A DNA stretch of 59,325 bases from Leptospira ilyithenensis (GCF_004771005.1 NZ_RQHV01000053.1:1-59325); one strand, 5' to 3'; positions 33,511 through 42,696 are shown, numbered from the stretch's first letter. Numbers and translations: made by a program. The notes: a model not told the origin generated them from the letters alone.

Positions 33511-34606
33511 AACCTGTTGAATTTTTCACAATCAAATCATAAAATAAAAAACTAAGGCTGATAACTATCAAAAGATGGAATAAAAATTTCCCTACGATTG
33601 GGAAATCCCAATTCCTAAAATAAAAAGCAACAAAAAGAGAGATGGGATGGTGGACCAGATAAACAGGTAAACTGGAATCAATCAAATACTTGCTTATTTC
33701 ACCGGTTCCATTTCCCCATTTTTGAAATAATAATACGAACACCTGAAACCAAACGAAAGGAGAAAGACACCATAACAAAATATGGATCATTCGATTATAA
33801 ACTCCTCCCCGGAAATAAGGCATCCACAGAGGATCGGTGGTTTCCCACTCATAAAACAGAACGTAGACGATCATACCGAACAAAATCCAGTTGACCAGCC
33901 GAAAAGAAGATCCGGCTGCAGATTCGGATACCGTTATCAATATTTTACCCGAATGATAGATAAATACCCCTCCGAAAAAGAATGCGAATTGATAACAAAA
34001 CAGAAGCTTGTCGATGCCGAATTCATTGTCACCCCTGGGGAAAAAGGAGTGGGCCAAAAGAGTCAGAGAAAAGGAAAAAACCAGTAAAACAAAAAATAGA
34101 ATCGATTCGTGTTTTTTTTGAAAAAGGGAGGATGCTTTTTTTATAAAATCCTTTGGCAAAAAGGCAAACAATATTCCGTATAAAAACAAATTTACCAAAA
34201 ACCAGATATGAGACTGACCAAATTCTGCTTTTGAAAAAAAAGATAAATAATAGTTAAAATAAGAAAGATGGGGATGTGATACTTTTTGAATTAAAAAATA
34301 CTGCACAGGTGCCAAAAAGACAATACCAACTAACATCGGTATAAAGATGCGTTCCCATCTGCCTTTTAAAAAATGAAGGGCTCCCTTTTTTTCCCAAACG
34401 AGCCCGGAAAAAAAACCGGAGATAATAAAAAACAGAGGCATCCTGAAACTATGGATCCAAAAACAAAAATAGCCGAATGGTTCGATACGTTCCGGATTTT
34501 GGATCGCATACCCGATTTTAGGCGCATAAACAATTGCAGAATGGAATACAATTCCGAGCAATAAGGCAAATGAACGTAAATTATCGATATAATACAATCG
34601 ACCCAT
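33485..34606 (-). CDS. Acyltransferase family 3 (OpgC/OafA-like) membrane protein
   Basis: A 373-residue polytopic protein with about ten membrane helices. The N-terminus RLYYIDNLRSFALLLGIVFHSA has the conserved Arg and the catalytic-type His of acyltransferase-3 proteins, and SFRMPLFFIISGFFSGL is the second conserved segment. Homologues such as OpgC transfer succinyl or acetyl groups to sugars of glucans or lipopolysaccharide on the outer side of the inner membrane. DSSLPVYLVHHPISLF is the typical C-terminal region. The acceptor is unknown; lipopolysaccharide or glycan modification is plausible. It is divergent from the HNH gene and has no evident operon partner. Confidence 0.85.
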   Translation of the reverse strand: MGRLYYIDNLRSFALLLGIVFHSAIVYAPKIGYAIQNPERIEPFGYFCFWIHSFRMPLFFIISGFFSGLVWEKKGALHFLKGRWERIFIPMLVGIVFLAPVQYFLIQKVSHPHLSYFNYYLSFFSKAEFGQSHIWFLVNLFLYGILFAFLPKDFIKKASSLFQKKHESILFFVLLVFSFSLTLLAHSFFPRGDNEFGIDKLLFCYQFAFFFGGVFIYHSGKILITVSESAAGSSFRLVNWILFGMIVYVLFYEWETTDPLWMPYFRGGVYNRMIHILLWCLSPFVWFQVFVLLFQKWGNGTGEISKYLIDSSLPVYLVHHPISLFVAFYFRNWDFPIVGKFLFHLLIVISLSFLFYDLIVKNSTGLKKLFGVK

Positions 34607-34690
34607 TACTTGTAGGAATTTCCCTCTCGGGAATTCGTCGATCCTTTTTCTTTTCTTGACATTTCACTTGAAATTAAGCCAGTTTTAAGT

Positions 34691-34987
34691 ATGGATGAGA
34701 CTTTGTCTGAAGATAGATTTTTTTCTACCGTATCGGACGAAGAAATCGCCCGGGAAAGAAGAAAGGCAAAAGAACTCAAAAACACTGCCTGGTGGAAAAA
34801 TAAACGTTCCTCGGGCATCTGTCATTATTGTTCCGGCAAGTTCAAAGTGGACGAGCTTACGATGGATCATCTAATACCTCTTATACGAGGTGGAAAATCG
34901 GTCAAAGGGAACCTGGTTCCTTCTTGCAAAGAATGCAATTTCAAAAAGAAACATAGCCTACCCTTCGAAAAGGATTTTTATAAGTAA
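34691..34987 (+). CDS. Small HNH-type nuclease domain protein
   Basis: A 98-residue protein starting at the ATG 34691, with TTGACA (34656-34661) upstream as a possible -35. Two zinc-binding pairs, CHYC and CKEC, flank the HNH core: TMDHLIPLIRGGKSVKGN then LVPSC, with the catalytic His in MDHLIP and the Asn in GNLVPS; a further His follows in KKKHSLP. This is the compact HNH fold found in homing-type and McrA-like nucleases and in housekeeping proteins of unknown role. The N-terminal 40 residues are charged and helical. Its stop overlaps the next start (TAATG), so it is tightly coupled to the DUF1292 gene. Confidence 0.82.
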   Translation: MDETLSEDRFFSTVSDEEIARERRKAKELKNTAWWKNKRSSGICHYCSGKFKVDELTMDHLIPLIRGGKSVKGNLVPSCKECNFKKKHSLPFEKDFYK

Positions 34988-35349
34988 TGGAAATGCAAGG
35001 CATGGGTTTGGGAGATGATTTTTTTCCGTCCAGAGCGTCGGAAGAAATCGATCTTGTGGATGAAAAGGGAAATCAGTTTTTATGGGAAGTGTTCTATTCT
35101 TTTTCTTTGAACGGATTCGAGTATTTGGTTTTTCTACCGAACACGGAATCGGAATACCATCTCGTTAATGTAGAGTTAGACGATCCGGATTCCGATGTTC
35201 CCGGTTATATTGTACTTAGGCTAGGCAACGATGAGAACGGCGAAGAAATCCTGGAAGAGATCATAGACAATGATGAACTGGAAGAAGTAAGAGAATTTGT
35301 AGAAGATGAAATAGGTCTTCTAGGACAATATCTTAGCCAGGAGGAATGA
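34987..35349 (+). CDS. DUF1292 family protein
   Basis: A 120-residue acidic cytoplasmic protein. The core (IDLVDEKGNQFLWEVFYSFSLNGFEYLVFLP, then DVPGYIVLRL) follows the DUF1292/YrzB pattern of a small beta fold: a D-E-x-G-N start, a hydrophobic strand, and Y-V-x-L-P. The C-terminal third is highly acidic (DNDELEEVREFVEDEIG). The function of the family is unknown. It is translationally coupled to the upstream HNH gene. Its last 17 bases overlap the 3' end of the convergent MaoC gene. Confidence 0.72.
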   Translation: MEMQGMGLGDDFFPSRASEEIDLVDEKGNQFLWEVFYSFSLNGFEYLVFLPNTESEYHLVNVELDDPDSDVPGYIVLRLGNDENGEEILEEIIDNDELEEVREFVEDEIGLLGQYLSQEE

Positions 35350-35755
35350 CAAGGGCATCTCCTTTGCTGACAACCTCCCCTTTTTGGTTCGTCCAAACAA
35401 CTTTCAGTCGAACCGCTTTTAATTTTTCCAATTTTTCAGTAACCTCCACCTTGCAAGTGATAGTATCCCCAAAATAGACAGGCTTTCTGAACTTTGTAGT
35501 GGTTTCCAAAGCAAGCGTACCTAGTCCCGGTAGTTTCATTCCAAGCACGGGCGCAAGGAGCGATGCAGCAAGTCCTCCGTGTGCGATCCTCGTTCCAAAA
35601 GGAGTCGTTTTGGCATACTCTTCGTCCACATGCAGAGGGTTAAAGTCCCCGCTGATGCCCGCAAATAAATAAACATCCGTTTCCGTAATGGTTTTGGTAA
35701 ACTGAGCAGTATCTTTGATTTGTATTTCGTTATAGGACTTGCCTTTTTCGTGCAT
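35333..35755 (-). CDS. MaoC-like (R)-specific enoyl-CoA hydratase
   Basis: Hot-dog fold hydratase of 140 residues adding water to enoyl-CoA. The hydratase-2 signature is complete: FAGISGDFNPLHVDEEYAK with catalytic Asp and His, followed by FGTRIAHGGLAASLLAPVLG. The conserved pattern GDTITCKVEV completes the fold. It is the last gene of a minus-strand operon (acyl-CoA ligase, dehydrogenase, sensor kinase, hydratase). Its ATG directly abuts the TAG of the kinase. With the dehydrogenase upstream it can make (R)-3-hydroxyacyl-CoA, as used for PHA or alternative beta-oxidation. Confidence 0.92.
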   Translation of the reverse strand: MHEKGKSYNEIQIKDTAQFTKTITETDVYLFAGISGDFNPLHVDEEYAKTTPFGTRIAHGGLAASLLAPVLGMKLPGLGTLALETTTKFRKPVYFGDTITCKVEVTEKLEKLKAVRLKVVWTNQKGEVVSKGDALVIPPG

Positions 35756-37000
35756 CTAAGAAATCCCTTTTTTATCTTTATAATTCGGAAATTCGAAATG
35801 AAATAAAACACCTTCGCCAGGTTTGGACAATACTTCGATCTCTCTTCCCATCATCTGGCTGGAAAGAGAAAATATCACGGACAAACCGACTGTGTCTATT
35901 CTCTTCCGATCAAACGAAGTAGGTAGCCCCACTCCGTTGTCTTTATAAATCAATTCTATCTTATCATTGTCATTGATTCGAAAATCAACCGATATGACTG
36001 CTTCCTGAGGATTGGGAAATGCATGTCGGAATGAGTTTGTTAAAAGTTCGGTGAGCATAAGTCCGAGTGGAATGGCGGAAGTCAGATCCAATTCTCTCGG
36101 TTCGATATTCAAATGAATCCGAATGTCCATCCTCATGTACATCAATTTGATATTTTCCACCAAACTTTCTATATACATTTTGGAATTGAGACCGGAAAGA
36201 TTTTTAGAACTGTATAATTTTTCGTGTACAAGCGCGATCGCTCTGATTCGCGCGATACTCTGATCCAATATGGCGGCCGCATCGGGAGGCGCGGAATAAG
36301 ACTGAAGCTGAAGAAAAGAGATAATTACTGCTAGGTTATTCTTTACACGATGATGAACTTCCGTTAACAAAACCTCGTTTTCCTTTAACGATTTTTCCAG
36401 TTTCTCCTGGTTCTGCATATAATCGGTAATGTCCGTAGTAAGTGAAATCGCTCTGTTTTGCATTTCAGATCCGCTATCGTAAAACAATCTATTTTCGAGA
36501 GCCCACTTCACTCTTCCGTCAGGGAATAACAACCGATAAAGCACGGATGAATGATTTTCCCTAAGCCGGTTGGTCCACATATCCACCATTCGATCCTTGT
36601 CTTCAGGATGAAGCCTTTCAATCAGTAAATACGGATTGTCCACAATGGCCGTAACTGATGTTTCATAAAAATTGGCAGTTTGTTTGGAGATTAGTTCTAT
36701 TTTCCAAGTATTTAAATTGAAAACGATTACCGAGTCCTGAATTTGTTCCAGAATGTTTCTGTAAAGATGATCCGAGTCTTCTTTTTCCTTTTGAAATTTA
36801 AATTGAACTCTGAACTCACTCAGTAGTAGAAAAAATATAATAAAAGAAGAAAGAGTTACAAAAAACCAACCCTTATAACTTTGAGCCACTCGCAAATCTT
36901 CCGATTCTTTTAAAAAACTGGCGAGTGCATGGTCTGAAAGATAAATCCAAACAAATCCGAGTACGAAATAAATCAAAGATACTCGGATTGCCGGTTTCAT
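35756..37000 (-). CDS. PAS-domain sensor histidine kinase of the HisKA_2 (HWE-like) class
   Basis: A 414-residue membrane kinase. Two transmembrane segments (residues 7-24 and 43-61) enclose a very short outer loop. A PAS domain follows (80-195; LHPEDKDRMVDMWTNRLRE is its C-terminal part). The dimerisation helix carries the phosphoacceptor in EVHHRVKNNLAVIISFLQLQS (H216 or H217), which is the HisKA_2 signature. The ATPase domain has N-box ELLTNSFRHAF and G1 YKDNGVGLP. No response regulator is nearby. It is placed between an acyl-CoA dehydrogenase and a MaoC hydratase with gaps of 1 base and 0 bases, so it is part of the fatty-acid operon. Confidence 0.88.
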   Translation of the reverse strand: MKPAIRVSLIYFVLGFVWIYLSDHALASFLKESEDLRVAQSYKGWFFVTLSSFIIFFLLLSEFRVQFKFQKEKEDSDHLYRNILEQIQDSVIVFNLNTWKIELISKQTANFYETSVTAIVDNPYLLIERLHPEDKDRMVDMWTNRLRENHSSVLYRLLFPDGRVKWALENRLFYDSGSEMQNRAISLTTDITDYMQNQEKLEKSLKENEVLLTEVHHRVKNNLAVIISFLQLQSYSAPPDAAAILDQSIARIRAIALVHEKLYSSKNLSGLNSKMYIESLVENIKLMYMRMDIRIHLNIEPRELDLTSAIPLGLMLTELLTNSFRHAFPNPQEAVISVDFRINDNDKIELIYKDNGVGLPTSFDRKRIDTVGLSVIFSLSSQMMGREIEVLSKPGEGVLFHFEFPNYKDKKGIS

Positions 37001-37001
37001 T

Positions 37002-38576
37002 TTATGAAATTTCCTGAAGAGTCGAAAATCGCTCGTTTACAAGAGATTCTATCTTTTCACCTAATTTCTGATAACTGCTCCAAATTGTGTTAAGTTCTTC
37101 TTTTACGAAACCGGATAGCCTGGAGAGAGAAGATAAATATTTCCCCACAAGAAAAAAAGTAATCAGACTTCGATCGATCAGCTTCTCTTCTTTGGAATAA
37201 TGCTGCAACGAAACGGAAAGATCGGAATAAGATTGGGAAAGAATAACAAAAAGAGAAAGAACATCTGCAAACGCAAATTCAATCGGCTGCTGTTTTTTGC
37301 GGGCAGACTGTCCGTCCATTTGAATCAGAATATCGAATAGATGATTTTGAATCTTGTCCGACTCCGAGAAAACGGTTTCCAGTTTTTCAAAATCAGCCAT
37401 AAACTTTTGTTTGCCCGGATACAACGAGGATATGATGGATCTTTGAATTTCACTGGTTCCGCCGCCGATCGTTCCCAGTTTTACGTCTCTGTAAAATCTT
37501 TCCACAGAATACTCCTTCATATAACCATATCCGCCAAACAACTGTACGGAGTCCTTTGCTACATCCTCCGAAATTTCAGAGGATATGAGTTTTCCAAGCG
37601 AACTTTCCAAAGGAGAAGGAATCCCTTTGTCCTTTCTCTCTGCTACCCAATAAATGAGTCTTCTTGCCGCTTGCAGATAAACCCAGTTTTTTACCAAAAT
37701 TTCCTTCATACCGAAAAAGGATGCAATCGGTTTTCCAAATTGGATTCTTTCCCGAGCATATCTCATCCCTGAGCGAAAACAAAACTCCATCGCTCCGGCG
37801 AGACCAGCCACGAACACGGTTCTTTCCCATTCCAAGTTTTCCTTTCCGATCCTGACAAAACCCGAATTCAAAGGTCCCAATAGATTTTCTTTGGGCAAAA
37901 CCATATCCTCAAATACGAGTTCTGCGGTCATGGAAGTATGGTGGCCTAGTTTTTTCAGAATCTTGCTCACCTTAAACCCCTTTCGTGAGTCCTCCACGAT
38001 AAAAGCGGAAATACCGAAAGGCCCCCTTCCCTTTTCGGAAGTCCTCGCCATCACAATAAATACCTGACCGACCGGACCGTTCGTAATGAACATTTTGGAT
38101 CCGTTCATTTTCCAACCCTCCTCCGTTTCTTCCGCATGGGTGAGAAGAGAAGCGGCATCCGATCCTGAAGAAGGCTCGGACAATGCAAATCCGGCAATCC
38201 ATTCTCCGCTTGCAAGTTTTGGTAAAAATCTGTTTTTTTGTTCTTCGGTTCCTTGAAATACGATCGGCATGGCTCCGATGATCATATGGGCAGCCCAAGA
38301 CAATCCCATACCACCATCTAACGAACCTGCGGCGAATGCATCCGTTGCATGGGAACATTGCAGACAATTCGCACCTTGCCCTCCGTATTCCACAGGCATG
38401 GAAAGTCCGGCAAGACCGGCTTTTCCGAACTCTTTCCAAAGGTCATCGGACCAAGTTTCCGTTTCATCCCTTTCCAATGCGGTAGGTAAAACTTTTTCTT
38501 CCGCAAACTGAAATACTGTATTATAAAAATTTCTATCTTCTTCGCTGATATAGGGATTTAATTTTGGATGTATCAT
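37002..38576 (-). CDS. Acyl-CoA dehydrogenase with C-terminal extension
   Basis: A 524-residue FAD dehydrogenase. Residues 1-390 are a complete acyl-CoA dehydrogenase: AGFALSEPSSGSDAASL, MFITNGPVGQVFIVMART, ERIQFGKPIA, and GGYGYMKEYSVERFYRD. About 130 extra helical residues follow, with no recognised domain; such extensions occur in long-chain and very-long-chain types. The C-terminal EGT glutamate is replaced (TIGGGTSE), and the glutamate of NLEWERTVFVAG is the likely base. Its ATG overlaps the ligase stop as ATGA, so it is translationally coupled to a long-chain acyl-CoA ligase, consistent with fatty-acid degradation. Confidence 0.92.
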   Translation of the reverse strand: MIHPKLNPYISEEDRNFYNTVFQFAEEKVLPTALERDETETWSDDLWKEFGKAGLAGLSMPVEYGGQGANCLQCSHATDAFAAGSLDGGMGLSWAAHMIIGAMPIVFQGTEEQKNRFLPKLASGEWIAGFALSEPSSGSDAASLLTHAEETEEGWKMNGSKMFITNGPVGQVFIVMARTSEKGRGPFGISAFIVEDSRKGFKVSKILKKLGHHTSMTAELVFEDMVLPKENLLGPLNSGFVRIGKENLEWERTVFVAGLAGAMEFCFRSGMRYARERIQFGKPIASFFGMKEILVKNWVYLQAARRLIYWVAERKDKGIPSPLESSLGKLISSEISEDVAKDSVQLFGGYGYMKEYSVERFYRDVKLGTIGGGTSEIQRSIISSLYPGKQKFMADFEKLETVFSESDKIQNHLFDILIQMDGQSARKKQQPIEFAFADVLSLFVILSQSYSDLSVSLQHYSKEEKLIDRSLITFFLVGKYLSSLSRLSGFVKEELNTIWSSYQKLGEKIESLVNERFSTLQEIS

Positions 38577-40468
38577 TGGTAAATCCTGCCTACTTCTTTT
38601 GCAAATACTTCTGCGATCACATTTCGTTTCATCTTTAAAGTCCGGGTCATTTCACGATCCGGGTCGAACGGCCGGGGAACAATATAGAAGTTGTTAGCTG
38701 GCACTACCTCGAACGCCTTAAAACCATTATGTTTGGAAATGATAGCAGTAATTTCACTTCGAAACAACTCTCTTATTTTCGGATTTGAATCCCAAGTATC
38801 GTAGGAACCGATAAGTCCTTCGAGCTTTTTTCCCACAGCTTCAAAATTGGGTACGATGAGGGCGCCTAAAGTTTTGCGGTCATGGCCCACTACCATCACT
38901 TGATCAATATACGGAGAGGAAAGAAGTTTGTCTTCGATCGGGATCGGTTCTATATTCTCTCCGCCGATGAGCGCAATCGTGTCTTTGGATCTTCCCGAAA
39001 ACACCAATTCATTCCGGTAGGAAATCTGCATCAGATCACCCGTATCAAAAAAACCGTCCTTATCAAAAGCCACTTCATTCAATTCCGGTCTTTTATAATA
39101 TCCTTTTAGAATCTGATCAGATTTGATCCAAAGAGTTCCTTTGGCGGCAATTTCCTTTAACTCTCTCCCATGTTCGTCTTTCAGTTTGATTTGATAACCA
39201 TCGATTGGAATTCCCACCGTACCTTTGGTAGGTTTGGTATTGGAACGGATGGAAACCACTGCAGAAGTTTCCGTCATCCCGTAACCTTCGAGCACCTTAA
39301 GTCCTATGGCTGACAAAAATCCATCAACTACGCTGGGGAGTGCGGAGCCTGCTGAAATGCAAATTCTGATTCTACCGCCTAATGCTTTGTGGATTGCGGA
39401 AAATATTTTCACAGACAATAACTTCAAAGGAGATAAAAGAAGAAGCACGAAAAATGAATAAGCTCTTTGTAAAATATCCGATAAAAAAAATTTTCGTTCC
39501 AATGCGAAATCATACCCAAATACAACTGACTTGTGTTTTGCGAAACTTCCCCCGACTTTTAGAAAAAATTGAAATAGTTTTTCTTTGAATCCGCCTTCTT
39601 TCGCCACCTTCACCATGATTCCGTTATAGACGGATTCCCAAATTCTGGGAACGGATGGAAATATAGTGGGACGAAAATCCCTAAGATCATCCTTCAGGTT
39701 TGTCATATTGGAAACCAAAAAATCAATTCCATGCGAAATCACCGCGTATTCAATGGCTCTTTCGAATGCATGCCAGGGAGGAAGTAAACTCACCGCATTG
39801 TCATTTGCATTCATATCCAAACGAAGACTTGTGTTGTGAATGGCGGTGATCCATCCTTTTTGGGACAACATAACGCCTTTGGGATTGCCGGTTGTTCCCG
39901 AAGTATAAATCAATGTAGCAAGTGCATCAGGATCAAGACCGGACACTCTTTCTCTTACGAGACCAGGCTTTGATTCCGAAGCGTCCTTTCCTTTCGATGC
40001 CAAACCGGAAACAGTTCCTTCACCTATCGCCAGTTCACCGGTATCAGTTTCCAAAACATAAATTTTTTCAAGTTTAGGAAGGTTTGACTGAATCCTTTGG
40101 ATACGAGCTCTGTCTTTTTCCTTTTGAACGACAAGAAACCTTGCTTCCGAATGATTCAAAATGTATAAAATCTCGTCTTCTACGATATCAGTTCCCCTGG
40201 GAACCACAACTCCCCCCGCAGTCAGAATGGAAAGATCGGTTTTAAGCCAATTGGGAGTGGAGTCGCAAAAATATCCGACACGATCCCCAAAAGACAAACC
40301 TTCTTCGATCCAACCAGCTGTTAGCTGATCTACAAATCTGCGCAAATCGGAAAAAGAAATTCCTGGAAATTCTCCTGTGGCCGCTCTCTTTCTAAAAGAA
40401 ATTTTATCAGGGTAGGTTTCTGATACAAATTCAAGTAAATCATAAAGTACGGAAACTTTCTTTTTCAT
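38573..40468 (-). CDS. Long-chain fatty acid-CoA ligase (AMP-dependent synthetase)
   Basis: A 631-residue acyl-CoA synthetase that activates fatty acids with ATP and CoA, first gene of the fatty-acid operon. The ATG at 40468 (MKKKVSVLYDLLEF) is preferred; a GTG at 40519 adds 17 residues. The P-loop-like A3 motif is LIYTSGTTGNPKGVMLSQKG, the A5 motif is LEGYGMTETSA, and FFDTGDLMQ is A7. The length and insertions match the long-chain FACL/LACS group. A hydrophobic central segment may bind the membrane. The activated product feeds the coupled dehydrogenase and hydratase, with electrons passing to EtfAB. Confidence 0.92.
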   Translation of the reverse strand: MKKKVSVLYDLLEFVSETYPDKISFRKRAATGEFPGISFSDLRRFVDQLTAGWIEEGLSFGDRVGYFCDSTPNWLKTDLSILTAGGVVVPRGTDIVEDEILYILNHSEARFLVVQKEKDRARIQRIQSNLPKLEKIYVLETDTGELAIGEGTVSGLASKGKDASESKPGLVRERVSGLDPDALATLIYTSGTTGNPKGVMLSQKGWITAIHNTSLRLDMNANDNAVSLLPPWHAFERAIEYAVISHGIDFLVSNMTNLKDDLRDFRPTIFPSVPRIWESVYNGIMVKVAKEGGFKEKLFQFFLKVGGSFAKHKSVVFGYDFALERKFFLSDILQRAYSFFVLLLLSPLKLLSVKIFSAIHKALGGRIRICISAGSALPSVVDGFLSAIGLKVLEGYGMTETSAVVSIRSNTKPTKGTVGIPIDGYQIKLKDEHGRELKEIAAKGTLWIKSDQILKGYYKRPELNEVAFDKDGFFDTGDLMQISYRNELVFSGRSKDTIALIGGENIEPIPIEDKLLSSPYIDQVMVVGHDRKTLGALIVPNFEAVGKKLEGLIGSYDTWDSNPKIRELFRSEITAIISKHNGFKAFEVVPANNFYIVPRPFDPDREMTRTLKMKRNVIAEVFAKEVGRIYQ

Positions 40469-40583
40469 AGTGAATTTGCCCTCTCCGGTGGAATAAATAT
40501 TCCTGAGATAAAAAACCACTGTTCGTTCTTTGCAAGTTTTTTCTTATTCTTGCCAAACATTTAATTTTAATTATGATAATGCT

Positions 40584-41189
40584 ATGTTCTTTTGGATTCA
40601 GGAAGGAATTTCCACTCCCAGACTACCCTCAGTTGCTTCGCAGGCACTTCCCAAAATCGGAGGAGTTGTTTCTTCCAAACCGGTAAAAGCCTTTGATGAA
40701 TCCGATCAAGACAACTCCCTTCTTCCAAACTTGCAAAAAGCAAAAAAAGCATATGATGAAGCGAACGAAGAACCGCCTCCCTCGTTGATTTTATTTGCAC
40801 ACCAAGTGATGACTAGTCCTGTAGAAAGTCTGTTTACGGATTCCAATTTGGATGAAGCCCGAAAGTTTATTTTGGAAAAAAGATTCAGACACATTCCGAT
40901 CATCAACTCCCGAGGAAAACTGACAGGGATTTTATCCGACAGAGATGTGTGGAAATTCATCAGCGAAGACGAAAATTCTCTGACCAAACCTTTGAGTTCC
41001 TTTATGATTCAAAAGCTTTTGACCGGAACCATTCAAACGGAAATCAGAGAAGTCGCCAAAGTCATGTTAGAAGAGAAAATCGGTTCCCTACCGATTATAG
41101 ACGAAGACCAAAGTTTGGTCGGAATTCTAACGAGAACCGATTTAATTCGGGCTATAGTAAGATTTCCTGGTTTTACACTTCTCGCCTAG
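40584..41189 (+). CDS. Tandem CBS-domain protein
   Basis: A 201-residue cytoplasmic protein. The ATG at 40584 (MFFWIQEGIS) is preferred; a longer frame opens at 40530. The first 70 residues are low in conservation and contain a basic and acidic linker (LQKAKKAYDEANEEPPPS). Two CBS motifs follow: VMTSPVESLFTDSNLDEARK to LSDRDVWKF (about 75-130) and MIQKLLTGTIQTEIREVAKVM to RTDLIRAIV (about 140-195). Such pairs bind adenine nucleotides and regulate partner proteins. The SSS symporter gene starts 21 bases downstream, making regulation of transport a possible but unproven role. Confidence 0.85.
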   Translation: MFFWIQEGISTPRLPSVASQALPKIGGVVSSKPVKAFDESDQDNSLLPNLQKAKKAYDEANEEPPPSLILFAHQVMTSPVESLFTDSNLDEARKFILEKRFRHIPIINSRGKLTGILSDRDVWKFISEDENSLTKPLSSFMIQKLLTGTIQTEIREVAKVMLEEKIGSLPIIDEDQSLVGILTRTDLIRAIVRFPGFTLLA

Positions 41190-41210
41190 TTTCAAAATAG
41201 TGCAAAACAT

Positions 41211-42662
41211 ATGAATTTCATCCTAGACTTTTCCGTAATCGTAGTATATTTCATCGCTGTATTTTATTTCGGATTTCATTTTTCAAAGAAACGTTCGAGT
41301 GAAGAAGACTTTTATCTGGCCAAAAGAGAAATCCACTGGGTGTGGCTGATGTTCTCTCTTGTGGCTACAGAGACTTCCAGTCTTACCTTCCTGTCCATCC
41401 CTTCCTTGTCCATGAAAGGAGATTTTTCCTTTATACAGATTGCAATCGGATATATTTTGGGAAGAACGGCCGTTGCTTATTTGCTTCTACCGAAATATTA
41501 TGCAGGAAAAACAATTTCCATCTACGCTTATTTAGGTGAAAAGTTCGGAAAATCCTCTCAAAAATCCATGTCAGGACTTTTTACCATTTCACGAGTATTA
41601 GGTGATGGAATCAGACTTTATGTTACTTCCCTACCGATTGCATTTTTACTCACAAAGATGGGTTTTTCCGAATACGGAGAATCCACCTTAGGAATCACTG
41701 CACTCTTTTTATTAACATTCGCCACTATTTTGTATTCGGTCTACGGTGGGTTCAGAGCGATCGTATTTACAGACTCGCTCCAGCTCATTATATACTTATT
41801 AGGCGGATTTTATGCGTTCTATCTGCTTTGGAACCTTTTGAGTGCAGGAGGGAATCCTTTTCCGGATGTGATTGCAACATCGCTTGCCAACGGCAAACTG
41901 AGTGTCTTTCATACAAACTGGCTTTCAACGGGCGATAACGCATATTATTTTATATTTGCCATTCTCGGAGGCGCATTCATCTCGATAGGCTCCCACGGAA
42001 CAGACCTAATGCTTGTTCAACGAGTCATTGCAAGCAAAAACCTGAAACAAGGCCAAAAGATACTGATCGGAAGCGGAGTATTCGTATTTTTTCAGTTTTT
42101 ACTGTTTTTAGGAATCGGAACCTTACTCTCGGGATTTTACCAAGGCAAAACGATAGCCCCGGACAAAGCGTTCAGTATGTTTATCGTAGAAGAAATCCCT
42201 TCCCCTTTTCTAGGCTTACTTCTTTCCGCGATCCTTGCCAGTGCCATGTCTTCTCTTTCATCCACAATCAATTCTCTCTCTCTCACTTGGGCACGCGACT
42301 GGGAAATGGATCGTTACCTCACACCGAAAATACTTTCTCTTATCTTCGGAGTGATTTTGTTTTTTTCCTCACTCCTTCCATTCTTTATGGGAGAAAGATT
42401 AGAAAAAGGAATCCTGGAAGTTGGACTTACTATTTTTTCCTATACGCTCGGACCCACCATCGCTCTCTTTATATTTGCTGCTCGGGGAATCAAACCCAGA
42501 TTCCCAAATTGGGTCGTATCTGTTCTATTATTCGGCTCTATCCTGGCTTTGATTTTTTTAACGAGAGAAATCGCACTTCCCTTCACCCTCCTCATTCCAA
42601 CCGGAATTTTGATTTTCGGATCGGGATGGGGACTCTTTCATCTCTTTGCCGTTAGGAAATAG
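41211..42662 (+). CDS. Sodium:solute symporter (SSS/SLC5 family)
   Basis: A 483-residue inner-membrane transporter with about 13 helices. The N-terminal unwound first helix region, the FYLAKREIHWVWLMFSLVATETSSLTFLSIPS segment and the central YGGFRAIVFTDSLQ are diagnostic for sodium-coupled SSS proteins; GGAFISIGSHGTDLMLVQRVIASK is the family's cytoplasmic loop signature. AILASAMSSLSSTINSLSL is the typical Ser-rich sodium-site helix. The substrate could be a monocarboxylate, proline, sugar or vitamin; nothing narrows it. It is preceded by a CBS-domain gene and probably transcribed with it. Confidence 0.9.
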   Translation: MNFILDFSVIVVYFIAVFYFGFHFSKKRSSEEDFYLAKREIHWVWLMFSLVATETSSLTFLSIPSLSMKGDFSFIQIAIGYILGRTAVAYLLLPKYYAGKTISIYAYLGEKFGKSSQKSMSGLFTISRVLGDGIRLYVTSLPIAFLLTKMGFSEYGESTLGITALFLLTFATILYSVYGGFRAIVFTDSLQLIIYLLGGFYAFYLLWNLLSAGGNPFPDVIATSLANGKLSVFHTNWLSTGDNAYYFIFAILGGAFISIGSHGTDLMLVQRVIASKNLKQGQKILIGSGVFVFFQFLLFLGIGTLLSGFYQGKTIAPDKAFSMFIVEEIPSPFLGLLLSAILASAMSSLSSTINSLSLTWARDWEMDRYLTPKILSLIFGVILFFSSLLPFFMGERLEKGILEVGLTIFSYTLGPTIALFIFAARGIKPRFPNWVVSVLLFGSILALIFLTREIALPFTLLIPTGILIFGSGWGLFHLFAVRK

Positions 42663-42664
42663 AG

Positions 42665-42696
42665 GCAAAAAGGCGAATTTTTTTGAAACTTTTTGC
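42665..42696. repeat. Weak hairpin just after the symporter gene
   Basis: GCAAAAAG and CTTTTTGC form perfect 8-bp arms around a 16-base AT-rich loop, 2 bases past the stop. It may act as a poor terminator for the symporter transcript. Confidence 0.3.

Noticed and set aside
34656..34690. TTGACA before the HNH gene as a firm promoter
   Set aside because: No convincing -10 lies at 16-18 bases; it is only mentioned as a possible -35.
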